NCBI RefSeq assembly: GCF_002099425.1
Contig: NW_018344015.1
Location: 4,432,501 to 4,496,500, forward strand
DNA from: Phascolarctos cinereus
Lineage: Eukaryota > Chordata > Mammalia > Diprotodontia > Phascolarctidae
Reading direction: 5' to 3'
DNA: 64,000 bases
Shown here: in pieces, positions 22,200 through 33,664 of the stretch
Layout of the letters: every line of letters begins with the position of its first letter
Numbering within the stretch: position 1 is the first letter of the stretch
Position numbers and translations under genes: made by a program
Notes under the pieces: generated by a model
What the model was told of the DNA's origin: nothing
Databases searched by the model: none
Seen by the model: the letters and a program-made list of their open reading frames with translations, nothing else

Positions 22200-22545
22200 C
22201 TGAGGGTCTTCCCCTCCCAGACTGATTTTTTATTAGGTAAAAGAGGCCATTACTTGGCTTATATCTTTCCTAGCCTTAATCACTGAATGGGCATTGCCTC
22301 AGTCAAAATGAGAACTAGGAAAGACTTCAGCTTAAAAAGGCCAGGATCTCCAACTGCATCTGAGGCCAACTCCAGTCATCCTGATCTATATCTTGCTACT
22401 GGACCCAGATGGCTCAGGAAGAGAGAGTAAGGCTGGTGACTTTGCACAGCCCTCCCTCACTTCAATCCAATTCACTTGCAAGTCTTGGCATCATCTTCCT
22501 AATGTCATGATCCTTTTCAAGAATGAAGGACAAACAATAGCAACA
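22200..22545 (+). mobile_element. RTE-tailed SINE with a different head
   Basis: The 3' part (CATCCTGATCTATATCTTGC, AGAGAGTAAGGCTGGTGACT, AAGAATGAAGGACAAACAAT) matches the two neighbours. The upstream part (about 22,200-22,350) does not match the head at 20.98 kb. The left boundary is approximate. Confidence 0.75.
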
Positions 22546-22894
22546 TTTTAAGTGAAGGGATTGGATACTCTGACTCTGTAAGTATCAAAAAATTCCATAT
22601 AGAGTAGGTCTAAGAAAACAGCCAACTCAGCATTAATGCCTCTAGGAATAAGGAACGATTTTTAGGACCCAACCCAGTAATAGCTGAGATGAGGACTTAT
22701 CAGGCAGTTATACTGCACTGAATTTGGAGGTGAACCTGGTAGGACCAATGTTATATAGAAAGAATGTTAAGAGTGAGCCCAATCCCCACAGGCTGAGGTG
22801 GTACAGGGAGAGTATGCCTCTGAAATGTTGACATCAAATGTTTGCCTATTTGTTCTTGCTATTGCTTCACAGCAAATCTTCCTTTGTCAAAGCT

Positions 22895-23038
<144 letters not shown>

Positions 23039-23168
23039 CCTGAACACTTAGCTCTAGTATCTCCTTCTACATAAGGACATTCATGGTCCCTACAGCTGAT
23101 ATTTCCTTTCCTTCCAAGATTACCTTGTAGTTGCTTTATTTATTTGTTTGTCTGCTTGTTTGTTTATA

Positions 23169-23213
23169 CATTCAATCATTCATTCATTCATTCAATTCAT
23201 TTATTTATTTATT
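23169..23213. repeat. (CATT)n/(TTTA)n at SINE tail
   Basis: CATT then TTTA units sit where the antisense poly-T tail of the next SINE should be, so they probably grew from that tail. Confidence 0.85.
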
Positions 23214-23347
23214 GGTGAGGCACTTGGGGTTAAGTAACTTGCCCAGAGCCACACAGCTAGTGAGTGTTATGTGTATGAGGCTGGATTTGAACTCAGGTCC
23301 TCCTGACTCCAGGGCTGGTACTCTATCCACTGCACCACCTAGCTACC
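23214..23347 (-). mobile_element. tRNA-derived SINE (WSINE1-like), antisense
   Basis: GTTAAGTAACTTGCCCAGAG, GATTTGAACTCAGGTCCTCC and CACTGCACCACCTAGCTACC. Confidence 0.88.
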
Positions 23348-23404
23348 TCTTGAATCTACTTTATATGTTTTATTGTTTACATCTATATAGGTATAGGTTT
23401 TCTG

Positions 23405-23535
23405 TACTTTAGAATCTGTAAGTTCCTTGAGGACAAGGACCATGTCATATTTATATTGTATCTCTCAGGACTTGGCACAGCACCTGGAACAGAGCACAAA
23501 ACAGGCCCTTAATAAAGGACTATTTGATTGATTAG
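23405..23535 (+). mobile_element. L2 3' end, sense
   Basis: AAGTTCCTTGAGGACAAGGA, CTTGGCACAGCACCTGGAAC and CCCTTAATAAAGGAC. Confidence 0.75.
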
Positions 23536-24599
23536 TGATTTAGAGCTTTCTTTTTTCTTTACTTTCCCTGTAACAAATAGCAGATTTTTCAAGCTAACAA
23601 AAATACATAAAATAAACATGTTACTCTGATACCAAAGGAGTGAGGAAGAACCTAATACAGTGTTTAGCCTTCTCTGAGTATAAACAAATGCCTTTTGGTA
23701 CAAGTTCCTGGAAACTTCTTAGGACCAGCTCCATGAACTTTGTATTTTAAATATGTACTTCACATTTCTTCATATGGCACTTAAAATCAGCACTCATCAT
23801 TTTCTTTTCTCCTGAAGAACTTGGCCCATCTTCCAGTTTTCACTTTGGTTTCCCTAATTTTATTCATCTCCCTTCTCCAAACTATAAAGTACAGGAAGAA
23901 AAAGAAATGAATGAAGCTCCAGTCTGTAAAACTGATCATCAATCTAGCCATGAGCAGAGACTATGTCTCTACTTTGGCAGGTTCCTGTTTATATGGTGAT
24001 TATTGAGATGAGTGAACTGACACCTGGGAATCTGTAAAAAAAAAACTACCTGGTAGTTTCTGCATGGGAAATAATGAAAGTCAGCTCCAAACTGCAGAGG
24101 GATATGGGTGGTACTTGATTTTGAGAATCGAGGTAGTATGGCATCTCATTGCATCAGCATCTCCTAATGGCCTATCTGAAGGCACACCAATGATAAATAA
24201 ACCCATTATCTTGCTTATACCTTTGCTCGAGATCATCTCGTACTGATTTACCATTTCAGACCTTTACAGAGTAATTCCTTTCTCAGAGTGCAATAAGGTC
24301 TGGATACCCAAGGAAGTAAATGACTCTGGAATAAATGGTCCTAAACATGGAACTATTTAATGCGTGGAGGAAGTAATGTACCAAGTGATCCCCAGGTACC
24401 CTGAACAAGTTACTTCCCCTAATACAAATGAGTGGCTCACAGCCTGAGAACCATCTGCACAGTCAATAGTTCAGGTTCAGTTATAAAACCAGAGACATGG
24501 AGGGAAAAGAAACTATATTTTTAAGTTTCTAATATTATGGCTAGGATTCCTGTTTCAGATATAGATTGGGCTAGATGACTCTTAAGCTGGTTCTGCTCT
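23536..24599. other. No recognisable feature
   Basis: About 1 kb without a family signature. Confidence 0.4.
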
Positions 24600-25190
24600 C
24601 TTGGTCCAAACAGAAGAAGTCTCATCCTTTTGGCTCGAGAGACATCTTCAAATATTTGAACAAAGCCATCATTTCATATTCATAGTCTTCTCTTCTCTAG
24701 TCTAACCATCTCTATTTCCTTCAAATGAAATGTAGACTCCAGAACCTACACAATGTTGATTGTTCTCTTCTGGACAGTCTTTAGCTTATTAAAGCCCAGA
24801 ACTCAAACCAGTGCTCCAGATGTGGTCTGATTGAGATAGAGAGCAGAGGGATTATCATTTCCTGAAAGCTATACCTCTCTCAATGCTGCCTAAGACAATT
24901 CTTTGTCTGCTATGTCACATACTGAATTAAAATTAGTGAGCAATCCAGTAAAAGCTCCAGATGTTTTCCAGAACAATTGCTTTCTAATTACGTCTTCCTT
25001 GTCTGGTACTTGTGACGTTGATTTTTTCTTTGTACCAAACTGTAGAACTTCAATAGTGTCTAAGGTGTTGTGGAGGAAACGACTCTGTATGTAGTTTCCT
25101 TCAGAAAATCTAGTATAAGCCAAGTAAGTCTTTGAAAATAAATAACTTTCAGAGATATTAATCTTTGCCAATAATCAAGACATCACAAAC
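24600..25190 (-). mobile_element. L3/CR1 LINE 3' part, antisense
   Basis: Plus-strand marks TTCAAATATTTGAACAAAGC, CAGAACTCAAACCAGTGCTC and ATGTGGTCTGATTGAG are the reverse of the CR1 ORF2 C-terminus, where the family encodes ...RPHLEYCVQFW. Then comes GCTATACCTCTCTCAATGCT. Frames are decayed. The far right part (after about 24,950) is assigned with less certainty. Confidence 0.72.
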
Positions 25191-25304
25191 CACACCTTGT
25201 GAAGATAAGGACATCCATATTCTAATCATTTCAACTATGAATTGCTAAGTCCTCCAGGAACACTGAGCAGAAATCTTAATGGAGGTAAAATGTAACACTT
25301 TTAC

Positions 25305-25550
25305 TTGTTGTTTAGTGGTATTCAACTTTTCATGACTCCATGTATGACAGCATGCCAATATTGTCCACGGAGTTTTCTCAGCAAAGATACTACAGTGGTT
25401 TGTCATTTCCTTCTCCAATATATTAAGGTAAATAGATGTTAAGTGACTTGCCTAAAGTCACAGGGTAGTAAGTATCTGAGGCCGGATTTGAACTCAGATC
25501 TTCCTGACTGCAGGCCTAGTGCTCTATTCACCAAGCCATCTAGCTGCCTC
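25305..25550 (-). mobile_element. Mar1-like SINE with extended BovB-like tail, antisense
   Basis: Read in reverse, the element ends in a segment GGACAATATTGGCATGCTG ... ATGGAGTCATGAAAAGTTG, longer than in the 17.45 kb copy. The right end, CATCTAGCTGCC, is its 5' end. The head has the B-box-like GTTCAAATC (reversed GATTTGAACTCAGATCTTCC). Confidence 0.87.
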
Positions 25551-25597
25551 CAGTATTTTTAGTACATGCATGTGATGTTATCAAGAATTACACCAAT

Positions 25598-25737
25598 GGG
25601 GCAGCTAGGTGGCGCAGTGGATAGAGCACCAGCCCTGGAATTAGGAGGACCTGAGTTCAAATCCGGCCTCAGACACATAACACTCACTAGCTGTGTGCCC
25701 CTGGGTAAGTCACTGAACCCCATTGCCTAGAAAAAAA
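25598..25737 (+). mobile_element. tRNA-derived SINE (WSINE1-like), full length, young-looking
   Basis: Begins GGGGCAGCTAGGTGGCGCAG, carries GAGTTCAAATCCGGCCTCAG and ends CCCCATTGCCTAG plus A's. The exact 12-bp repeat AATTACACCAAT stands at 25,586-25,597 and 25,738-25,749. Confidence 0.95.
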
Positions 25738-25805
25738 AATTACACCAATGGTATTAACTTATAGATGTTTGTATTAAAAACCATGTATATCTAGTGTTAA
25801 TCAGT

Positions 25806-26170
25806 AAGTCAGTCAGCAAACATTTATTGAGCACTTACCGTGTGCCAGGCATAATACTAAGTGCTAAGCATACAAAGAAAGACAAAATCAGACCCTAACC
25901 CCAAGGAACTTACATTCTAATCAATGAGACAGACATGAAAATAAACAAGTACATGCAAAATATAAGCAGCATTGATGAAAGATAATCTCTGAGGAAAAGC
26001 CATCAGCAGCTAAGGGAACCAGAAAAGTCCTCCTGGAGGAAGGCTAATTTGTGCTCAATCTTGTAGGAAGCCAAGAAAACTATGAGGCAGAGACAGGAGG
26101 GAGAGCACTCCATCCATGAAGTAAAGGCCACGTGAAGGCACCAAGACAGTCGTGAGGAAAAGCAAATAGG
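25806..26170 (-). mobile_element. L2 3' UTR and ORF2 end, antisense
   Basis: AACATTTATTGAGCACTTAC, GTGTGCCAGGCATAATACTA, AGGAACTTACATTCTAATCA and AAGTCCTCCTGGAGGAAGG lie in continuous antisense L2 order. Confidence 0.85.
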
Positions 26171-26432
26171 CTGGTGTCAATGGTTGGACCTTAGCATCTA
26201 TGGTTTTTCATGACTGTGGACCTAGAATACTTGAAGCCAGAGAAGCTTTGTGGGGGAGAAGATATGTTACATTGTTTGGGGATGTTACCAAGCTGCTACA
26301 AGGATATTAATAATATCCATCTGTGAGAAATAAGTCATTTAGACCCCTATGCTATTCCAATTAGTATCAATCAATTTGATATGATTCCATAGGGGTAGTG
26401 ATTATAAGTTCTGTATATTAGGCCCCAGAACT

Positions 26433-26942
26433 GTGAGCTGCAGATCATAAGATCACTTGTTTAATCATAGGAAGCCAACTACAGGTCCTCCACCCTTTTT
26501 TCCTTGTCATGGTTAACTAGCCCAGTGTGGCAGAGGTGACTCAACTACATGGAAAGTCCTCCAATTTATTTTTGTACCTCTGCACCATTCTCTTTTGTCC
26601 AACATGAGCAAGTCACTATCTTATGACCATCTTATGACAACGTATTAGAGATGTCCCATGCTTCACCCAATCTGTGACCCCTCTGCTAATATGTCACTTT
26701 TGTCCCTCAAGATCAAGGTATATCAACCAATAAATTCTGTATTTTACTATGCATCTTTTGTATACATAGGCATCAAACTCTATAAATATAAAGTCCTGGA
26801 AGAAAGGGGTATCTCAGATCAGGAGGAAGATCTGAGGTCCACTTCATTAGAGGGAACCATGGACCCTTTAATAAAGTGTCATTGACTCAGAGCTCTGCCT
26901 CAGCCTCTTTTATTCTAGGTTGGATAATTTTAATCCCCACAC
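26433..26942 (+). mobile_element. Candidate solo LTR of an endogenous retrovirus (fossil)
   Basis: The layout fits U3-R-U5: TATA-like TATAAATATAAAG at 26,781-26,793, AATAAA at 26,870-26,875 about 90 bases on, a 65-base U5-like part and a CCCCACA end near 26,942. The left boundary (TG at about 26,433) is a guess. No internal region is seen on either side. Family class is not determinable by eye; it looks old. Confidence 0.48.
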
Positions 26943-27084
26943 ATCATCCTTCTATTCTTTGGGAATCTTCTTCTCCCAGGGTTTCTTGCAAAAAAACATC
27001 CTTCAAAGCTTTAAACATTGTATCATCTCCAGAAAAATTTCTTCACTCTGTACTTAGTTTGATTTAAAAAACTGATGATAGTTC

Positions 27085-27245
27085 ACATGTACACATAATA
27101 GTGTTTCACACTTAAATTATTCCCACATCAATTCCATGAGCTAGAGATTGCAAGTATTATGATCCCCATTTTACAAATGGAGAAAATTAGGACCAAAGAG
27201 GTTAAATGATTGCCTCCAGTGGAAATAGCCAATGGAGCCAGATAC
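27085..27245 (-). mobile_element. CORE-SINE, antisense
   Basis: TATGATCCCCATTTTACAAA, GGAGAAAATTAGGACCAAAG and GAGGTTAAATGATTGCC. Confidence 0.7.
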
Positions 27246-27370
27246 CCCAGATTTTCTCTTTTCAAATGAAATAAACCCTGCATTACATCATATTCTCTTT
27301 CTTTGTTACAAAACAAAGAATCATCCTCTCATTTTTGGTTGCTTTGTGAGTCAGATTTTCAATGTATTGA

Positions 27371-27371
<1 letters not shown>

Positions 27372-27408
<37 letters not shown>
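27372..27408. repeat. (TG)n microsatellite
   Basis: A pure TG run. Confidence 0.98.
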
Positions 27409-28454
27409 ATTTTAAAGAGGAGACATGAATTAAGGTTACAGTTTTCAACAGACAAAAAATAAGAGAGGTAGGTGGGATCTCAACTTCATTATCACTTGGT
27501 AGCATGGAGAAAAGGAATAAAGAAATCAACTCAATGGTGTGAGAATAGCCATCAGATTGCTGTCATTGCATATTCTTGCAATTACATCACTGTCCACAGA
27601 CTTTTATAACTCAACACTGTACAAGATATAGTCAGAAATCAAGATGAAACATTAAGCTTGATCAACATGACATTCAATGAACATTTGGAATTTCTAAAAT
27701 GCAGATTCCTGGATAATTATATTTATGAATACCCCAGAAGGATATGCCCATTTTCATCCATTGATGCTATTTGAGTCATCCAAATGTCTCTGTAGAATCT
27801 AGAAGAGGAATGATTTTTTTTTCATGTCTCACTTTGTCTGGAGTTGAAAACAACTCTTCATCTGTTCCAGGATTATCTTGGAATATGTAAGTCTTTACAA
27901 CTATTACCCTCCTTTCTGATCACAGTTGCTGTATTGAACCATAGCAATACTGACAATTATAATCTTTCCAGTATAGCTGATATTCAATATAACAAAACTA
28001 AGAAAGGAGTACTAACATAAATCATAGTGAAACAGCAAACCTATAAAGAAGTTTAACATTTGCCCTAAGAGCTAACACCTGAATATTCATAGATCATCTC
28101 TTACCTCTGCCCCCTCCTCTTCCTAACATGAGGAAAAAATGTAGTTGAGAAAGTTGTATTTGTTAGAGCTGGAAAATTCACTCTTCTTCAAACAAATATT
28201 TGGATAGTACATCACATGTTGGTAAGATCAGGTAAACCAAAAGAATAATACTAGTTTGAATAATTAGTATTAATTAGTGTCAATTGCTATTTTTCTGCAA
28301 GTACTGTGGGCTGAAAAAAGCCATGGTAGACTAATGTGTGCCAACACATTTCTGGAATATTACTAAATTTTAAAAGAAAACAACTAATGCCTTTTTGCTT
28401 CATGTAAAAGGCTTGCATTATTACCACTAGGGAAAATTGTAAACCCATCAGCTT
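27409..28454. other. No recognisable feature
   Basis: About 1 kb, AT-rich, with no family signature seen. Confidence 0.45.
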
Positions 28455-28825
28455 GAGATTTAAAGCCTATCACAGTCTGGCTCCAGCCAACCCACCCAGG
28501 GTCACTGCAAATTTCTGCCTTTCACTCACTATACAGTCTATCTATAATTCTCTCCTTGCTTTTTTTCTCAAATTGGGCCATCTATCTCCCATCTCTGCAT
28601 TTGCACAAGCTGTCCCCCTTGCCAGTAAGAAAATGTTTCCCTCTTTACAAACTTGCCACCTTCATTCAAAGCTTAGCTCCTACAGAAAACCCTTCCTGTA
28701 CCCCTTAGTTGTTAATATCCAAACCCTCCCCAAATGCTCACATATATATGTACTTGTTTATATACTATACCACTCCCAGTTAAATGTAGGCTTCTTGAGG
28801 AAAAGTGCTATTTTTCTTTTTGTAT
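28455..28825 (+). mobile_element. L2 LINE, ORF2 end and 3' UTR, sense
   Basis: TTTAAAGCCTATCACAGTCT, TGGCTCCAGCCAACC, CTGCATTTGCACAAGCTGTC, CCTTCATTCAAAGCTTAGCT and CTTCTTGAGGAAAAG are the standard L2 order. A 140-codon frame from 28,453 is a LINE remnant, not a host gene. Confidence 0.85.
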
Positions 28826-28929
28826 TTATAGAGTCATATCCTCTTCTACTACTTTGTAGTAGAAGGAGACAATAAAAAGTTTGGATTAATCAAAAGATCC
28901 AGTCACAGGATGCTTATAATAGATTTATA

Positions 28930-29115
28930 TTTAGCATTTGAAGAACTTTTCATGTCTAGTTCAACTTCCTTACTTTTCTGATAAGGCAATTAAGAATCAG
29001 AGAAAAGAGATTAAGTCACTTACTCAAGATCATACAGATTAGGAATAGAATAATTGAGATTTGGACCCAGCTCTTCTGGCTCTAAATTTAGTGGTCTTTC
29101 CACTGTACTTCACTT
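28930..29115 (-). mobile_element. CORE-SINE, antisense
   Basis: TTTTCTGATAAGGCAATTAA, GATTAAGTCACTTACTCAAG and GGACCCAGCTCTTCTGGCTC. A short CR1/L3-like piece (GGCAGCCCATTCTATG) follows at about 29,187. Confidence 0.7.
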
Positions 29116-29229
29116 ATGTTCCTTTGGAATATGATCTTATTGATATGGCTATTACCTTCCACAATGTAGTTCATAACTTATCCATGGCAGCCCATTCTAT
29201 GTAACTCTTATCTACCCCCTCCCCAAAAT

Positions 29230-30174
29230 TCGTCCCAATGGGACAATTCAAAATTATGGGACCTTTCCTCCATTTCTCTCAACAATTTGACAGTGCTAAT
29301 AAAACATGGAGACAGTCTTATCAGATGATCCTCACTTTCCCTATGTGACTGAGAAAGATTGGGGGAAAACTGATTTCTATAACTGAGATAATATTACATG
29401 CTGGTTTTCTTGAATGGCTTGTTTCATTTAGAAGAAACTTTTCCCATTTGGCGTTCTCTCCCTGAGGGAAATTTGCAACTAAAATTAATTCCAGATGTAC
29501 TGGATACAGCTCTAATAGTCTATCTTAGCTAGCACGTACTGTCCACATTCTTCTCTTTTCATCTCATCTCATTTGACTCAGCTTCATATGAGAACCTCCT
29601 ACTATTATTGGACCAATGTATAACACTGATTAGAAATGACCAGCTGCATTGTTGCTGTGAGTTTTCTATTGGCTAACTCAGTAACTGTTGGTGAAATCCT
29701 GTCACTGATAATGCTTGGGGAAGTATTTCAAACCCAAATTAATGAATCTTTCTCCCTGGGGCAAAGTCAGACAACAGCATAAAATTTAAGAATATGCCAT
29801 AGGCCACTAGTAAACTCACGTGGTTTTTTCTACTTTAGCATCACAAAATTGTACACACAAAACTATCTTTTCATTTTGTGACCAGATGGGGAAAAATGTT
29901 TTTGCTATGGAAGCATTCCTTAAGCTCTTTTTTTTTAAGTGAAAAAGACTTGGGATTTTTTTTTTTGCAAAAATTAAATTTTCTCACTCAAGATGCTATT
30001 GTATTCTTTCAAAGTCATGATATCAACTAAAGCTAAGGAAACTCCATGAGGGATTTTGAATCCTCTCTACATAGAAACTGATAAATGGGATGGCCTAAAA
30101 ACTTAGAACTAGTAGTATCCTATAAACCTGTAGTGAAGTCAACTTCATTTTAGGTTACAGGAAGTAGATTACTG
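29230..30174. other. No recognisable feature
   Basis: About 950 bp without a signature. Confidence 0.4.
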
Positions 30175-30298
30175 AGTTCTGGAGACCAAGAGCTGAAAAG
30201 GACCACAGAGGTCACCAAGTCTAATCCTATAATTTTATAGATGAGGAAAATAAGACTCAGAGAACAGGTGTTTCAGGAAGGATTTGAACCTATATCTT
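30175..30298 (-). mobile_element. CORE-SINE fragment, antisense
   Basis: CCACAGAGGTCACCAAGTCT, AGATGAGGAAAATAAGACTC and GGATTTGAACCTATATC. It is cut on the right by the next SINE. Confidence 0.65.
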
Positions 30299-30299
30299 C

Positions 30300-30532
30300 A
30301 TTGTTCAGTCCTTTCAGTCCTGTCCAACTTTTCATGACCGCATTTGGGGTTTTCTTGGCAAAGATATTAGAGTGGTTTACCATTTCCTTCTCCAAATGAG
30401 AAACTGAGTCAAACAGGGTTAAGTGACTTGCCCAGGGTCACACAGCCTGAGGTCAGATTTGAATTCAGAAAGATGAGTCTTCCTGACTTTGAGGACCCAC
30501 ACTCTATCCACTGTGCTACACAGTTACCCAGG
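30300..30532 (-). mobile_element. Mar1-like SINE, antisense
   Basis: TTGTTCAGTCCTTTCAGTCC, GGGGTTTTCTTGGCAAAGAT, TAAGTGACTTGCCCAGGGTC and CACTCTATCCACTGTGCTAC. Confidence 0.9.
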
Positions 30533-30674
30533 TCTTTTTGGCTATAAATTGAGCAGTTTATTCTCAACATCATACAACATAAGCAGAAGAGAGCAGCCAG
30601 AGAGGAAGCAGAATCAGAACCTAGATTACAAACAAATCAAAAAGAACAAGTAAACATTATTCAGGCTCAAGTTC

Positions 30675-30765
30675 CATTTATATCACTGTATCCCCAGCAC
30701 TTATTGTAATGCTTTGCACATAGTAGGCACTTCACAAATATTGGTTGAGTTCAATTCAATCCAAT
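30675..30765 (+). mobile_element. L2 3' tail, sense
   Basis: CACTGTATCCCCAGCACTTA and TTTGCACATAGTAGGCACTT. Confidence 0.7.
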
Positions 30766-32279
30766 TCACAATAAAGATAAATGACACAGGTGTAGTTTTA
30801 TAAAGAGTTCAAAATATTGACTACATTTAGATTTATGTAGAAAGGGACATGATTTCGTGAGGACATCTGCACTATCCAGATGCCTCTAAGTTCCCTTCAG
30901 CTGGACAGTTCTCACATCATCTGTGCTCACTGTTCTTCAAAGTGATAGATATCTGTGAGGCTGGGGACCCTTAACTTTGCAAAGGTGTGCAGTAGGTGTC
31001 CTTCCATAAAACAGTTTATTGTATGCATTTTCTACACATTTGAATCACTCAATATCAAGTAACACCGTGACTATCTTTCATTTCATCAACTTTGTCAATT
31101 TCTGGATTTAAATAAATATTGAATTAGTTCAGACTAACATTTGTAACTCTGTAGTTGATCAATTTTAATGTTACTTCAATCCTTATTCCATTGTCTCTTC
31201 TTTCATGATCTCTCAATAGAATTTTGTTAATATAATCAGTGGGATTTTTATCACTAAAATTATATATAATTCTGATTTTTTAAATATTTAAGTATAACAA
31301 ACTATATACAAAATAGCCATTTAAAACTGAGGTTACCATCCCTAACATCTTTTGTCCCATTATCATTAATTTCAAAGTGTCTGAAATACCATGATCAATC
31401 CTCGGGATGTAGATGGTTAACTTCATTTTTTAAAAAAGAAAGAAACAAATGCAGACTATACAATTCAAAAACTCTAGGGCAGTCACTTTAAGTATGGGAG
31501 CAGAGAATGTTCCTTTTTCATCCCATAGAACCTCCATCCCTGCCACAATGGAGGTGGGTTCAAAACAAATGTATCCATCCTGATTATAATATTTCTCAAA
31601 GAGCTACTAAAGAGGTTTTTTAGAAGAGAATTCTGAAAGTGGTCCTCAATGAAATGCAATAGTTCTCTACATAATTTAGTTCTGTTTTAACCATCCATAG
31701 GACAATTTGTTTGCTACTGGTAAATTTGGGAGGGATGATAAGTCCTTTAAGAATTAATTCTAGAGGAATTTCCCTCTTTCCTCTACTTAGGAACAAAGAA
31801 ATACTCTTCAAGATCTTGCCTAATTCTGGAATGAAGTTATTTAAGTTGTCTGCAAGATTTCAGAAACAGACAACAAATTCAGGAAATAGATCCAAAACGT
31901 AGCACAAAAGCATGGTAGTGATGGGGGGCGGGTACCAATTATCTAGATATCCACTAAGTGTTCTTTGTTTCTGTCTTTGTCTCTGCCTATCTCTGTCTAT
32001 CTCAGATTCTCTCTGACTCTCTCTTGCTCCTTTTCTCCCTCTTTCTAACAGCTGAGTAATAAATAATTGATTCTCTTATCTTAATGATAATTTTATTTTT
32101 CTAAACGTGGAGGAATCAAAATGTCAATATTGTATCCTGAACATGACTCTCAACATCTTGGAGAGATTAATTGATGAGGTGGAAATGAATGGAACCTTGA
32201 GACAAAATGATTACTAAGAGGTTCTGAAAGAGTAAAGTAAAGCAACACAATACCATACAAAATAATACAATACAAATAC
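30766..32279. other. No recognisable feature
   Basis: About 1.5 kb of repeat-poor AT-rich DNA with a CT-rich stretch at about 31,970-32,045. Two overlapping 63-codon frames on opposite strands near 31.7 kb have no recognisable motif. Confidence 0.45.
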
Positions 32280-32335
32280 AATAAGCATTTATTAAGCACC
32301 TGCTGTGTGCCGGTGCTGTGCTTTGATGTATAAAA
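32280..32335 (-). mobile_element. L2 3' tail fragment, antisense
   Basis: AATAAGCATTTATTAAGCAC followed by CTGCTGTGTGCCGGTGCTGT. Confidence 0.65.
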
Positions 32336-32951
32336 GTTTAAGAGACATAATTTCTGGATGATTAATCATTTTATTAATTATTGCTATTGAATAATTAATA
32401 AAAGGGGTCAGTAGCACTCTCAGATGCCAAAGATAGATCATGGCAACATCTTGGTGCTTATATGCCCTTGGAAGAGTGAATGTTCCCAAAAGACAGTAAT
32501 CAACTCTGATTAGTTAACAATTAATGAAAAGAATGAACATTATAATGAGAGGTAGACTTATTCTAATGAGGGACTGCTGGGGGACATGACTGATTATGTC
32601 ACTCTAACTCCCAGACTACCTCCAGCCTTGAGTAGTCTAGACAAAGAATCTACCACGCACCCAAGCCTGAGTAGAACACAATGGTCTGGAATTCACCCAG
32701 AATATATTTTATTTATAAAGTTTTTCTGGTTGGGTAGGGCAACAACTCTACCTAGATAAAATGGTGTAGGTAAATTTTGGAGGAAGGTCAGAGATCTCCT
32801 TGAAAGACTGCACTTTGAATGAGGAAACAGGAAAAAGGGGGAAAAAAAGCCTGGCTCTCCCCAATTATTTATTCATTATTTAATATTGTAAGAAAAAGAA
32901 AGACGTCCCCCCCAAAAAGAACTTACAATGTAATGGAAGAATATGATACAT

Positions 32952-32954
<3 letters not shown>
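32336..32954. other. No recognisable feature
   Basis: No signature seen. Confidence 0.4.

Positions 32955-33012
<58 letters not shown>
32955..33012. repeat. (CA)n microsatellite
   Basis: A pure CA run of 29 units. Confidence 0.98.
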
Positions 33013-33015
<3 letters not shown>

Positions 33016-33048
33016 CTGAAAGGGGGGTACAGGAAGAGACACCAGAGA

Positions 33049-33350
33049 GTATCAGGAGCAGCTGCATCATGGTATTGCAGCCAAGCAAAGCTGCAGATGG
33101 AAAGTGGAGAATTAGCTGAAAAATCCTGCTGAAAGAACCCTCTATAAAGGAACGTTTGGGGAGGAATTTAGTGTTCTACCCTCCAGCCCTCTAATCAGAG
33201 AGGAGAGAAAGTTGTGGGAGTTGTGAACATATTGAATATTCAAAGCTGAGTTGGCAGCAGGATGATGAGAATTTCTGTGACCTCCTTATCCTGAACGGAG
33301 CATCATGTTTTGTGAAGTTAAAACCAAGCAGAGCTGCAGATGGGAAGTGG
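33049..33350 (+). repeat. Diverged direct repeat pair of unknown origin
   Basis: A segment of about 60 bp at 33,049-33,107 recurs at 33,287-33,350. The best-kept 27 bases (33,081-33,107 and 33,324-33,350, core AGCTGCAGATGG) differ at two positions. Both copies are preceded by GCATCATG. I do not recognise the surrounding sequence. Confidence 0.7.
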
Positions 33351-33664
33351 AAAACAAGGCATATTTGGGTATGCCCACAACATTTGGGGAAAACAGATTG
33401 CAAAGGACTAAAAGGACTTTCCCATGGACTAAAATGAAGTTGGGAAAGTCAGTTCAGAAGGAAGGGGTATGTTTTGGAATGAACACTGTAGTAGAAGGTT
33501 GTAAAAGAATAAGAGTAGAATTGAGTTTATTAAGAAGAAACTCATACAGATGTTTAGACTAGTGAAGTAGGTCAGAGGTTGAATACGAGAAAAAGAAATT
33601 TGAAAACAATTGAGAGAAATAGAGATAATTTGAAGGACAACATCCAATCCTAGATAATAACCCT
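33351..33664. other. No recognisable feature
   Basis: Plain sequence next to the L1; no signature. Confidence 0.4.

Noticed and set aside
25598-25670. tRNA-like sequence with A and B boxes
   Set aside because: It is the head of a retroposed SINE with A tail and target duplication; no intact cloverleaf.
28453-28875. 140-codon plus-strand frame
   Set aside because: Coincides with an L2 3' region; a decayed LINE, not a gene.
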